Shown here piece after piece: positions 1 to 7,947 of a stretch of 64,000 bases of DNA. The translations under genes and the position numbers were made by a program. The notes under the pieces were generated by a model that searched no databases, had not been told where the DNA came from, and was given only the letters and a program-made list of their open reading frames with translations. How positions within the stretch are numbered: the stretch's first letter is position 1; every line of letters starts with the position of its first letter. Source of the stretch: an uncultured Pseudomonadota bacterium (GTDB lineage: Bacteria; Pseudomonadota; Alphaproteobacteria; Rs-D84); NCBI GenBank assembly GCA_902802115.1, contig CADCKW010000001.1, positions 278,700 to 342,699 of the forward strand, written 5' to 3'.

Positions 1-785
1 ACCGTTTGTTCATGTAATATTGGTGCAAACCCAGATTCAATAAAAATCCATGTTGTATTATTTGGACGCAATTTTGATTCTGCGGATTTTAAATCTGTTG
101 CAATATATGTGTTTTTTGGCGCCATGCCAACCGCGCGTTTCAGGTAAGTTTCTGCGTCCGTATAATCACCAGAATTCAAAAACCATATTCCCGATAAATA
201 CATTAACGCAGGATTCATTATGTCGGTATATGCACCCCATGTTGCATTTTCTTGTTGAATTTTATCAAATAAATCTTTGTTTTCATCTGTTATGCGCGAT
301 TGATTTTTTTCAACCATATCTGCATAGGCGCGTGACATTTCTTGTTGGCGTGCATACGATTGATTGATAATTACACGCACATCGTTTTTGTGTCCCAATC
401 CAATCGCGTCCCATATTTGATAATACGACACAAACAAAGAATCCATCATAGACGGTTTGTATTCAGCCGCCAATCCGCCGCCTAAAAACGTTTTTGCTTC
501 GCGAATAATACTGCCCCCGGTGGTGTCATAATTGCGCCGGTTAAATTCTTCAAATGCGTCATCGCTGACTTGATAATTTTTACCTTGAAAATTGGCAAGT
601 CCCGTCATCATTAATTGCAAACTATCTTGGGATTGAATATCGGTGCCATTTGAATATTTATCAGCCGCCACAACAAAATTGTCGTTTGCAAAACCATTGC
701 GCAATTCGGTTAATTCGCTGGTGGCGATTGTTGCGCATCCGTTTAACATTATTACAGCAATAAAAGCAGACACAAAATTTTTCAT
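1..785 (-). CDS. Exported lipoprotein with TPR-like repeats (3' end outside window)
   Basis: Read on the minus strand from an ATG at 785, this gives at least 261 residues and runs off the left edge, so the C-terminus is missing. The N-terminus is a lipoprotein signal: MKNF, a hydrophobic stretch, then the lipobox LNGC with Cys17 as the lipidation site. The body is helical. Near the cut end, a stretch containing YLSGIWFLNSGDYTDAETYL looks like a tetratricopeptide repeat. It lies 3 bases downstream of virD4 on the same strand, so the two are probably co-transcribed and it may be an envelope partner of the coupling protein. It resembles uncharacterised lipoproteins of the COG3014 kind, but I am not sure of that assignment. 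Confidence 0.75.
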   Translation of the reverse strand, partial: MKNFVSAFIAVIMLNGCATIATSELTELRNGFANDNFVVAADKYSNGTDIQSQDSLQLMMTGLANFQGKNYQVSDDAFEEFNRRNYDTTGGSIIREAKTFLGGGLAAEYKPSMMDSLFVSYYQIWDAIGLGHKNDVRVIINQSYARQQEMSRAYADMVEKNQSRITDENKDLFDKIQQENATWGAYTDIMNPALMYLSGIWFLNSGDYTDAETYLKRAVGMAPKNTYIATDLKSAESKLRPNNTTWIFIESGFAPILHEQT

Positions 786-788
786 AAA

Positions 789-3062
789 TTATTCAGCCAA
801 AACTTTAATTGTCTTTGTGGTTGGGTCCATAAATTTAATTGGCCCATTATATCCCATCGCACGATAGTGCGCCGGCACCAAGAATTCAGGCATAGGCGCA
901 GATTCGCCCATTAACACTTTGGCATGCAACTTCTTTTGAATATCGTTTTTTTCCAAAAAGTGTCTTTCTTGGTCGGCCTCAATCGGTCTGTGATACCAAC
1001 CTTGGAACAAAACAATCTGCTTGCCTTCGGGCAGGGTCATAATATCCATTGGCGAGTATAAATCTTTTGGTGCCTTGGTTTCAATGGTTTCTTTTCCGTC
1101 TTTGTCTTTCTTTTTTTCTTTTTTGATTTCTTTGCCAATCATGTCGGAAAAGCGTTTTGCGGTATCTGGGTCATTTTGGCGCATAATAATTTTTGCCGCG
1201 GTTGTTGAAATAATGGTTGCCGCCGCGTCTGCGCCGTATTTTTCTTGGATTTGGTGTAAATCCTGACCGATAATCAGGTATGAAATTTGTTGTCCGCGTC
1301 CCAAATCTGGACCTTGGATAACCGCGTCCAGTTTTTGCATTTTTGGCATTTCGTCCAACACAAATAACACCGGATATGGCCCCAGTTTTTTACCAGATGT
1401 GCTGATAACATCTGGGGTATTTACCAACAGATAATTAGACATCAATTCAATGAAAATTCCAGTAATTGGATTTAAAGCCTGGGCATCAACCATGTTAATT
1501 GATAAATATACCGATACAGGCTTGATTTTGCCATCGCGTGGGTCTTTTAAACCTCTTAAATCTTCGAAATGGAAATCGGAATGTGATGTTCTGTTGCGCA
1601 CCGCGGCATTACGGAAAATACCCAACCCCGCCATAATTGTTGATAAAATAGACCCACGTTCTTTATCAGGTGTATTTGCCAGTTGTGTTAATTCCAATAC
1701 CGCACGATGCGAATATGCAAACTCTACGGCCTCATTTACGGCATCTTCTAAAACATCTTTCATTGGGTCGGCCAATGCAACCATTTGATCGCCTTGTTTG
1801 CGACGTTCTTCCATTTGTGCGGCGTTTGCCAACTGTGATGCGTTTAACCAATCCAAAATCATGGACAAAGATGCCTCTTTGCCCAACCACGCATCTGGGA
1901 TATTACGCCAAGACCCGACATGTACATAATTCATAGTATTTAATTCGCCGCGTTGCAATAAACCCAAAGCCGCATACGCGTTTTGATTGGACGACATAGA
2001 TAAATAATAATCCATCAAAACATTTGCGTCTTCTTGGTTAAATTCGCCAGATTGCAAACGCGCATAGAAATAATCATCGGCCTTGGCGCGTTCTATTTTT
2101 GAAACGATATATTGAATAAATCCCGATAATCCTGCGCGTCCAGATATTGACCAGTGTGGGTCCGCACTTGACCCGGTTGCATCAGGTACCAACACTTTGC
2201 AGATTGTATCAACATACAAATCGCGTTGTTCGACTTCGGTTGGGACATGTTCTGGGGATAACGGATTCCAAGACGGATAAAATATTCCGCGTTCTGGGTC
2301 ATCTTGTCCTGCCCAATTCATAATAAACACCGGTCCAACAGTTGCGCGATATCCAGATGTTAATTGTTTCAATTCAGGTTTTGGGTCGTTGATAATCATG
2401 GAAACACTATCGCATTCAACAATCGTAGGAATCACAACCCCAGCAGTTTTACCGGTTCCCGGGGGTGCCACACACAACACAGATAATGTTTCGTCCATCA
2501 TCAAAGGTTTAGATACTTTTCCGTCTTTGAAATATCCCAAAACCATCATAAAGCCTTGGAACAAACCCATTTTTGTTTTCCATGCAAATTTTCCCATTTT
2601 TTTAATATCTGCGGCATTTGCCTTGCGTGAAGATTTTTCATCATACAAATCTTTGCCATGCGGATTAAATTCCTTGGTCAATGTATCATCTGCCATAAAA
2701 TAAAAAGCGATAATAGGTATAATTGGCACAATACATTCAAAATCCGGACTAAATATTGCGCGCATTATCCAGTTTGGAACCTCTGCAACCACAGACAGCC
2801 CAAAAGAATGTATTGCATGTCCCAAAAAAATACCAGACCAATGCAATGATGCGGGTGACCAACCATACCTGAAAACATGTTCGATGATAAATGCAAACCC
2901 AAACATCAGTGCGCAAATGCACCATATCATAGCATTCCAGCGGAATATCCAAAACATTTGGGCGAATTGACCAACCTCGTGCTCTTTATAAGCCGACGAT
3001 TTAAAAATGTTCAATCCTTTGGACGAACCGCCAACAGATAAAATCTTGAATTTTTCAACCAT
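789..3062 (-). CDS. virD4: Type IV secretion coupling protein, VirD4/TraG family
   Basis: A 757-residue inner-membrane ATPase that would deliver substrates to a type IV secretion channel. Two hydrophobic segments lie at about residues 43-61 and 109-123. The Walker A motif APPGTGKT is at 199-206, followed by the family signature INDPKPE, and a Walker B LFVLDEMPKM lies in the last third. I chose the ATG at 3062: the longer frame opens with GTG at 3104 and adds only 14 non-conserved residues. A TATAAT box ends 9 bases before this ATG, so the message may be leaderless. No other type IV secretion genes are visible nearby; the only same-strand neighbour is the lipoprotein downstream. At 757 residues it is larger than typical rickettsial VirD4 (about 590). 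Confidence 0.93.
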   Translation of the reverse strand: MVEKFKILSVGGSSKGLNIFKSSAYKEHEVGQFAQMFWIFRWNAMIWCICALMFGFAFIIEHVFRYGWSPASLHWSGIFLGHAIHSFGLSVVAEVPNWIMRAIFSPDFECIVPIIPIIAFYFMADDTLTKEFNPHGKDLYDEKSSRKANAADIKKMGKFAWKTKMGLFQGFMMVLGYFKDGKVSKPLMMDETLSVLCVAPPGTGKTAGVVIPTIVECDSVSMIINDPKPELKQLTSGYRATVGPVFIMNWAGQDDPERGIFYPSWNPLSPEHVPTEVEQRDLYVDTICKVLVPDATGSSADPHWSISGRAGLSGFIQYIVSKIERAKADDYFYARLQSGEFNQEDANVLMDYYLSMSSNQNAYAALGLLQRGELNTMNYVHVGSWRNIPDAWLGKEASLSMILDWLNASQLANAAQMEERRKQGDQMVALADPMKDVLEDAVNEAVEFAYSHRAVLELTQLANTPDKERGSILSTIMAGLGIFRNAAVRNRTSHSDFHFEDLRGLKDPRDGKIKPVSVYLSINMVDAQALNPITGIFIELMSNYLLVNTPDVISTSGKKLGPYPVLFVLDEMPKMQKLDAVIQGPDLGRGQQISYLIIGQDLHQIQEKYGADAAATIISTTAAKIIMRQNDPDTAKRFSDMIGKEIKKEKKKDKDGKETIETKAPKDLYSPMDIMTLPEGKQIVLFQGWYHRPIEADQERHFLEKNDIQKKLHAKVLMGESAPMPEFLVPAHYRAMGYNGPIKFMDPTTKTIKVLAE

Positions 3063-3071
3063 GGTGATAAC

Positions 3072-3077
3072 ATTATA
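3072..3077 (-). promoter_or_regulatory. -10 box for virD4, leaderless context
   Basis: On the minus strand a perfect TATAAT occurs 9 bases upstream of the virD4 ATG. No convincing -35 is seen 16-18 bases further up and no Shine-Dalgarno sequence lies between box and start. If used, the RNA would start 0-3 bases before the start codon. Confidence 0.4.
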
Positions 3078-3118
3078 ACATAAAAATCCAGATTGATAAA
3101 TCACGAAATAAAAAAAAT

Positions 3119-3775
3119 ATGAAAAATATACCCAGAATTTTTATAGGCGATAATATAAAAATCGGTAATATAATACCGGTTGATAAATCTGTGTCACACT
3201 ATTTGTCGCATGTTATGCGCCGAAACGATTGTTTGGTTTTTGGTGATGGTTATGAATACAGGGCAAATTTAACCCCTGATGGTCATGCTTTGATTATTGG
3301 TGAAAAAACCGACCATATTGACCCATCAAACGATATTACTTTGTATTTTGCACCGATTAAAAGATTGGACGATATGTTAAATATGGCGACGCAAATGGGT
3401 GTTAAAACATTTGTGCCTGTGATAACAGAACGCACCGTTGCAAACCATATAAATTGGGAACGTATGAAAAAAATAGTAATAGAGGCCGCCGAACAATCAA
3501 ATCGAAATTCTGTGCCGAATATTTCTGCGCCAATTAAATTTAATGAATTGCCATTTACAGAATTGGTTTTTGCAGACGAACGCGCGGCATATGGTGCCGA
3601 TATACCGACCAAATACCAAGGTGTAAAAAACATATTGGTTGGTCCCGAAGGTGGCTTTGCAGACACCGAATTTGAAATATTGGATAAAAATGGTGCGGCT
3701 GGTTTGTCATTGGGAAAAACAATTTTGCGTGCAGAAATTGCTGCGCCTATTGCAATATCCAAGGTGTTGCCATGA
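3119..3775 (+). CDS. rsmE: 16S rRNA (uracil(1498)-N(3))-methyltransferase
   Basis: RsmE, a SPOUT-class methyltransferase that uses S-adenosylmethionine to methylate U1498 of 16S rRNA. The 218-residue product has the N-terminal PUA-like part (IPRIFIGD, then YLSHVMRR) and the trefoil-knot cofactor loop VGPEGGF at residues 174-180, followed by the LSLGKTILRAEIA segment typical of the C-terminus. It is somewhat shorter than the usual 235-245 residues. Its stop overlaps the start of the downstream rRNA pseudouridine synthase (ATGA overlap at 3772), so both rRNA-modification genes form one transcription unit. It diverges from virD4, sharing a gap of under 60 bases. Confidence 0.93.
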   Translation: MKNIPRIFIGDNIKIGNIIPVDKSVSHYLSHVMRRNDCLVFGDGYEYRANLTPDGHALIIGEKTDHIDPSNDITLYFAPIKRLDDMLNMATQMGVKTFVPVITERTVANHINWERMKKIVIEAAEQSNRNSVPNISAPIKFNELPFTELVFADERAAYGADIPTKYQGVKNILVGPEGGFADTEFEILDKNGAAGLSLGKTILRAEIAAPIAISKVLP

Positions 3776-4467
3776 CGACACGAATTGCAAAATTTATCGC
3801 ACATTCTGGGATTGCATCACGCAGGGACGCAGAAAAATTGATATCGTCTGGCGCGGTTGCGGTAAATGGTATAACAATAGATTCGCCGGCAATAAATGTT
3901 GCCGATACAGATGTTGTCACCGTCAATGGCAATGTTGTTGCGCCACAAAAAGCACCAGAACTGTATATGTTTCATAAACCATTAAATGTGATGACAACAT
4001 CACACGACCCAATGCAACGCAAAACTATTTATGATGTGTTGGGTGATGAATATAAACATTTGCGTTATGTTGGGCGATTGGATTATAAAACCACAGGATT
4101 ATTGTTAATGACAAACGATGGCGATTTGGCGCGTCGATTGACATTACCAACTAATAAAATTCCGCGTACATATATTGCGCGTGTTGGTGGAACAAAACCG
4201 AATTTTGAAATTGCGCGTATGGGTGCGACTGTTGATGGTGTGCATTATCGACCAATGGTGATTGATGAAATTGCGCCTGGTAAAATTCGTGTGACAATAA
4301 CCGAGGGTAAAAAGAACGAAATTCGAATTGTTATGCGTGCGTGTGGTGCGCCTGTTCAAAAATTGCATCGTGAATCATTTGGAAATTTGCGGTTGGGAAA
4401 TTTGGCACCTGGAAAAATTATCAAAGTATCACAGAAAGGTATTGACGAACTCTTGAAAACTCTTTAA
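3772..4467 (+). CDS. rluB: Ribosomal large-subunit pseudouridine synthase, RluB/RsuA family
   Basis: A 231-residue pseudouridine synthase. An N-terminal S4 RNA-binding domain (RIAKFIAHSGIASRRDAEKL, then AVAVNG) is followed by the RsuA-type catalytic domain. The catalytic aspartate is D104 within GRLDYKTTG. The C-terminal GKKNEIRIVMRACG segment is the conserved motif of this family. RluB, RluE, RluF and RsuA share this architecture; RluB (23S U2605) is the commonest single copy in alphaproteobacteria, so the symbol is an inference. It overlaps rsmE by four bases, indicating coupled translation. Confidence 0.88.
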   Translation: MTTRIAKFIAHSGIASRRDAEKLISSGAVAVNGITIDSPAINVADTDVVTVNGNVVAPQKAPELYMFHKPLNVMTTSHDPMQRKTIYDVLGDEYKHLRYVGRLDYKTTGLLLMTNDGDLARRLTLPTNKIPRTYIARVGGTKPNFEIARMGATVDGVHYRPMVIDEIAPGKIRVTITEGKKNEIRIVMRACGAPVQKLHRESFGNLRLGNLAPGKIIKVSQKGIDELLKTL

Positions 4468-4504
4468 TATTTAATTGTAAAGAGAATACAAAGGGGGGAA
4501 TTAA

Positions 4505-5545
4505 ATGCCTAAAATCACCACAAAGAACACTGATAAACCGCGTACTGCAACTGTTAAGACAAACGGTTGGACGACGCCAATTTATGTTTATTGGGTAATT
4601 ATTTTATTTTTCATTGCTGCAACTTTTTATATATTGGGACGCAGTCATGGAATGATTCATAATCCTGCAACATTAAATGAAGAAATTTTGATGCAGGCAA
4701 CGGATTATTACAATGCAGGCCAGGCAAAATTAAAAGATGGCGATATCCAAGGCGCAATTGCCGATTTGACGGCGGTTGTGGATTCTGGTGTTGTATCTGG
4801 GACTGCATACATTGCGCGTGGCGAAGCATATTTGTTGTTGGGTGATTATAAAAAAGCGATGGCTGATTTTAATTCTGCGATTGAACACGATTCGACAAAT
4901 GTTTTGGCATTTTATGATAAAGCATTGTTGGAAATGCGTGTCGAAGATTATAATTCGGCAATGATTGATTTGAACAATGCGCTGGTTGTTGCCGCGTCCA
5001 GTCCAAATCCATCTGTTCCATTGCGTGATATTTACGCAAAACGTGGCCAGTTAAATTTGTGGCAAAAAAATTGGGACGGTGCGATTGCGGATTATACAAA
5101 TTCATTGGCACGCCCAGACGGCACAGTTAATCCTGATGTATATGCCGAACGTGCCGAGGCATACACCGCCAAAGGTAATTATGCCGATGCGATAACCGAT
5201 TACAATTCTGCAATGCAGGTTATCAAAGAACAATTGAGTGGTGTGACCGATGTTGCCGAAGGCGAAAAATTATCACGCGATGTAATGTTATACACTGAAA
5301 AAAGTGCGGCATTATATTTGAAAATGGATAATAAACAGGCGGCATTGAATAATTTACAAGGTGCGCGTCAAATTGCGGTTGCATTAAATGATACCGAAAG
5401 TGTATCGCGCCTGGATCAATTGATTGCAGATTTACAGGCATCGATTGATGGCGACCAAGGCAAAGTTGTCACCATTGACCAGGTTGAAATGGCAACCAGT
5501 GCCGATGCCGAACCTGAACCACAACCTGAATCTGTTGAACAATAA
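4505..5545 (+). CDS. Membrane-anchored TPR protein
   Basis: A 346-residue protein with one hydrophobic segment near residues 27-46 (YWVIILFFIAATFYILG), preceded by a basic N-terminus, so probably a type II membrane anchor with the rest in the periplasm. The remainder is a chain of tetratricopeptide repeats: the A-x-D-x(n)-A-I-x-D-Y/L-x-A pattern recurs at AIADLTAVVD, AMADFNSAIE, AMIDLNNALV, AIADYTNSLA and AITDYNSAMQ. The tail is acidic and proline-rich. TPRs mediate protein contacts, and the partner is not evident. A GGGG-type ribosome site lies upstream (aggggggaattaaATG). A strong intrinsic terminator follows. Confidence 0.85.
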   Translation: MPKITTKNTDKPRTATVKTNGWTTPIYVYWVIILFFIAATFYILGRSHGMIHNPATLNEEILMQATDYYNAGQAKLKDGDIQGAIADLTAVVDSGVVSGTAYIARGEAYLLLGDYKKAMADFNSAIEHDSTNVLAFYDKALLEMRVEDYNSAMIDLNNALVVAASSPNPSVPLRDIYAKRGQLNLWQKNWDGAIADYTNSLARPDGTVNPDVYAERAEAYTAKGNYADAITDYNSAMQVIKEQLSGVTDVAEGEKLSRDVMLYTEKSAALYLKMDNKQAALNNLQGARQIAVALNDTESVSRLDQLIADLQASIDGDQGKVVTIDQVEMATSADAEPEPQPESVEQ

Positions 5546-5566
5546 AGGTTGAAAAATCTTGTTAAA

Positions 5567-5597
5567 AACACCCGACAACATGTTGGGTGTTTTTTTA
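5567..5597 (+). terminator. Intrinsic terminator after the TPR gene
   Basis: Stem AACACCC...GGGTGTT, extended by ACA/TGT, is followed by seven Ts. It lies 22 bases after the stop codon of the TPR gene. Confidence 0.85.
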
Positions 5598-5642
5598 TAA
5601 CCAATTAAATATAGCCTGTTTTTGTTGCTTGACCCGGTCTAA

Positions 5643-5660
5643 AAAAAACCTAGGTTTAAA
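5643..5660. promoter_or_regulatory. CCTAGG-centred palindrome, copy 1
   Basis: A-rich run, CCTAGG at 5649-5654, then TTTAAA. The centre AAACCTAGGTTT is identical to copy 2, 109 bases downstream. It lies just after a TTGACC sequence at 5629. Role inferred: one of a pair of binding sites in the gap that serves the next gene. Confidence 0.4.
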
Positions 5661-5751
5661 AGCAACCATTTTTTTCAAAAATTTTAAAATTCACTTTTTT
5701 TGTAAAAACAATGCGTTATTCAAAATCGCGATTCACCAAATGTGGTGTCGA

Positions 5752-5776
5752 AAAAAACCTAGGTTTTTTGTATAAT
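5752..5776 (+). promoter_or_regulatory. CCTAGG palindrome copy 2 abutting a TATAAT box
   Basis: A perfect 18-base palindrome, AAAAAACCTAGGTTTTTT (5752-5769), is followed one base later by TATAAT (5771-5776). No better promoter exists upstream of the next gene. A protein bound to the palindrome would cover the space between -35 and -10, so an operator is the simplest reading. This is an inference. Confidence 0.5.
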
Positions 5777-5782
5777 CAAAAT

Positions 5783-5896
5783 ATGGCAAAAAGGTGCGGA
5801 TTTCCGCCAGTTTATAAAATCGAGAGAGTTGAAAAAATGTCTGCAAAACGTATGTTTTTTGCTGCGCAAAAAACATGGTTGGAGAGAACAAAGTGA
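5783..5896 (+). CDS. Possible leaderless 37-residue upstream ORF
   Basis: An ATG lies 6 bases after the TATAAT box, exactly where transcription would begin. The frame codes for 37 basic residues (begins MAKRCGFPPVY) and ends at TGA, overlapping the GTG of the next gene as GTGA. The geometry suggests a translated leader coupled to the downstream gene. There is no homology evidence and the peptide resembles nothing I know, so this is a low-confidence call. Confidence 0.25.
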   Translation: MAKRCGFPPVYKIERVEKMSAKRMFFAAQKTWLERTK

Positions 5897-6699
5897 AAAG
5901 ATTGTTTGTATTGGGATTATTGGTTGTGTTTGGGACGATTGCACCAATCGCGTCGCTATTTGCAGATAATACCCAAACATGTAATGGCACAATAAAAACC
6001 AGCCCGAATATTTATAATAATGATATCTGTGATGTTGTTGGTGTCACCAAGATTAATGTTCAAAAAAATGAATATGGTTTTATTGCAACCGCAGAGGAAG
6101 GAACAAAGGGCAGTTCAAGGGTTGCATTATATTTTCCTGCAAACATGTTTGCGGAATATACAAATTATGTTATCAGTGGTTTGCCATCGTCTGGAATTGG
6201 CGCAATATCAGTGGGTAAATCGCCAATAGGGACAACAACGGACTATGCTTTTTATAAAAATAACACTGCAAACAATTTTAGAATTACAGATATCGATGAA
6301 AATCAACAATGGATAAATATATTTATTTATTTGCCTAATGCACCAGCTGGTTCGGTATTTGATTTTTCAAATTTTCAAATTGAAAAAGGCTCTGTCGCAA
6401 CATCTTATCGTCCATACGGTGAATATTGCGTCCCAGATATCAAAATTGCGACGACGGCATATAATGCGGCGCGGTTTAATCCGGTGAAAACAGATTTAAA
6501 TAATGCGGTGGCAACCATACGCGAAATCGTCACAAAAACGATAAATCAAACCGCCGCAATCGCCAGTTTGCAAGCGGACAAGCAGACCCGCCCGGAAGAT
6601 GCTTGTCCTGCCGGCAAAAAATGTTTATTGGTTGAAACCGAAGAAAACGGTGTTATTGTCCCACACTGGTTCCCGATAATTGAGGCCCCCGAAGAATAA
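5893..6699 (+). CDS. Exported protein with phage-tail-like domain, unknown function
   Basis: 268 residues from GTG at 5893, chosen because GGAGAG lies 6 bases upstream and the product then begins with a clean signal peptide (KRLFVLGLLVVFG...SLFA, cleavage probably before DNTQ). The middle part looks like a beta-sandwich: IYLPNAPAGSVFDFSNFQIE followed by KGSVATSYRPYG is a pattern I associate with carbohydrate-binding-like modules in phage tail and surface proteins. The C-terminus contains a helical stretch (NAVATIREIVTKTINQTAAI) and then a short Cys-pair region ACPAGKKCLLVETEENG. Probably cell-surface or periplasmic. No enzyme motif is visible. It stands alone between two terminators. Confidence 0.7.
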   Translation: MKRLFVLGLLVVFGTIAPIASLFADNTQTCNGTIKTSPNIYNNDICDVVGVTKINVQKNEYGFIATAEEGTKGSSRVALYFPANMFAEYTNYVISGLPSSGIGAISVGKSPIGTTTDYAFYKNNTANNFRITDIDENQQWINIFIYLPNAPAGSVFDFSNFQIEKGSVATSYRPYGEYCVPDIKIATTAYNAARFNPVKTDLNNAVATIREIVTKTINQTAAIASLQADKQTRPEDACPAGKKCLLVETEENGVIVPHWFPIIEAPEE

Positions 6700-6763
6700 T
6701 TCCACACCAATCGGGCCCCGCAAAATTTGTAAAATTTTGTGGGTGACGCTTGGGGCGGGGGTT

Positions 6764-6793
6764 AAAAAAAACGCCCGATTGGGCGTTTTTTTT
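6764..6793. terminator. Bidirectional intrinsic terminator
   Basis: Eight As, stem ACGCCC/GGGCGT with loop GATT, eight Ts. It ends the exported-protein gene on the plus strand and rpsO on the minus strand, touching the rpsO stop codon. Confidence 0.85.
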
Positions 6794-7064
6794 ATTTACG
6801 CAAGCCTAATTTTTTAATCAGGGCTTCATAATCTTCTTCGTTACGGCGTTTGATATATGCCAATAACTTTTTACGACGATTAACCATCAACAACAAACCG
6901 CGCTTGCTGTGTTCGTCTTTGTGATTGTTTTTCATGTGTTCTGTTAAATTGCGAATGCGTTCGGTCAAAACTGCAACCTGGGTTGCCGCGCTGCCGCCGT
7001 TATCGTTTTCAGACACTTTGAATTCTTTAATTAATTCAGTTTTTTTTGTTTTTGTAATGGACAT
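6792..7064 (-). CDS. rpsO: 30S ribosomal protein S15
   Basis: A 90-residue S15 (uS15), a primary 16S rRNA-binding protein of the small-subunit platform. The sequence is full length and conserved: the N-terminal ELIKEF, the loop GSAATQVAVLTERIRNLTEH, the DEHSKRGLL motif, and the C-terminal RRKKLLAYIKR. It follows truB by 12 bases on the minus strand, giving the truB-rpsO order found in many bacteria. A bidirectional terminator ends the unit. Confidence 0.98.
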   Translation of the reverse strand: MSITKTKKTELIKEFKVSENDNGGSAATQVAVLTERIRNLTEHMKNNHKDEHSKRGLLLMVNRRKKLLAYIKRRNEEDYEALIKKLGLRK

Positions 7065-7076
7065 TACATTTCCTTT

Positions 7077-7946
7077 TTATATTGTGCGTTTTGGACGCAG
7101 TTGTTTATCTTGTACAAAACCGATTCCAACAAAGGTATTTGCGTTATATACGCGAACCAAACCGTCCGGTTTTGCGGTTTTGATAAATCCACCATGTTTA
7201 TAAAGTTCGGTGTTTTTATCGTCCAGATTTAAAACCGGAATGCCCCCCAGTCCTAAATCTATTGGCATCAAATATTTTTTGATGTCCGCACCATTATTAA
7301 CCAGATTTTCCAAAAAATCAAGTGTGACAGCATTTTTTAATTCAAAACCATTTGTGGAAATTCGGCGAATTGCGGTGACTGTCGCAATTGTTCCGCAATA
7401 ATTTGCAATGTCCCGCGCCAAAGACCGAACATATGTTCCGCGCCCACATTTTACATAAAAATTCCAATTTTCACCGTCAAAACCATCGTACCTTAAATCA
7501 AAAATATGAATTTTTCGTGGCGCAATATCCGCGTTTTCGCCACTGCGTGCGATTTTATATGCGCGCACCCCATCAATATGTACCGCACTGTAAATCGGTG
7601 GAACCTGCATAATATCACCAATAAAATGTGCCACAGAATCATTTATTTGCGCCTCTGTGGGTATTTTATTGTTTTGTTGTGTAATTTGTCCGGTTATGTC
7701 TAAACTGTCTGTGCTGATGCCAAATTTGCACGAAAACAGATATTCTTTTATGCCGTCGTTTGCCGATTCAACAAATGGAATCATTTTTGTGGCGTCACCA
7801 ATCGCGATTGGTAAAACCCCGGTCGCCATTGGGTCCAATGTTCCAATGTGTCCAGATTTTTTATACCCAAACAAACGCGCCACGCGTGACGAAGCACTGC
7901 GACTGAATAAACCTGATGATTTATCTAAAATAATCCAACCAGACAT
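7077..7946 (-). CDS. truB: tRNA pseudouridine(55) synthase
   Basis: TruB converts U55 of the T-loop of tRNAs to pseudouridine. The 289-residue product has the N-terminal GWIILDKSSG and the catalytic motif GTLDPMATGVLP with Asp38 as the likely nucleophile, then RKIHIFDLRYD and GTYVRSLARDI (KRTYVR-type). I chose ATG at 7946 because TTTGGGGAA lies just upstream and the longer reading needs TTG. The ATG lies one base after the mutS stop, implying coupling to mutS translation. Confidence 0.96.
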   Translation of the reverse strand: MSGWIILDKSSGLFSRSASSRVARLFGYKKSGHIGTLDPMATGVLPIAIGDATKMIPFVESANDGIKEYLFSCKFGISTDSLDITGQITQQNNKIPTEAQINDSVAHFIGDIMQVPPIYSAVHIDGVRAYKIARSGENADIAPRKIHIFDLRYDGFDGENWNFYVKCGRGTYVRSLARDIANYCGTIATVTAIRRISTNGFELKNAVTLDFLENLVNNGADIKKYLMPIDLGLGGIPVLNLDDKNTELYKHGGFIKTAKPDGLVRVYNANTFVGIGFVQDKQLRPKRTI

Positions 7947-7947
7947 T

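Noticed and set aside
3639-3977. Overlapping plus-strand Cys-rich frame across rsmE and rluB
   Set aside because: Out-of-frame shadow of two well-identified genes.
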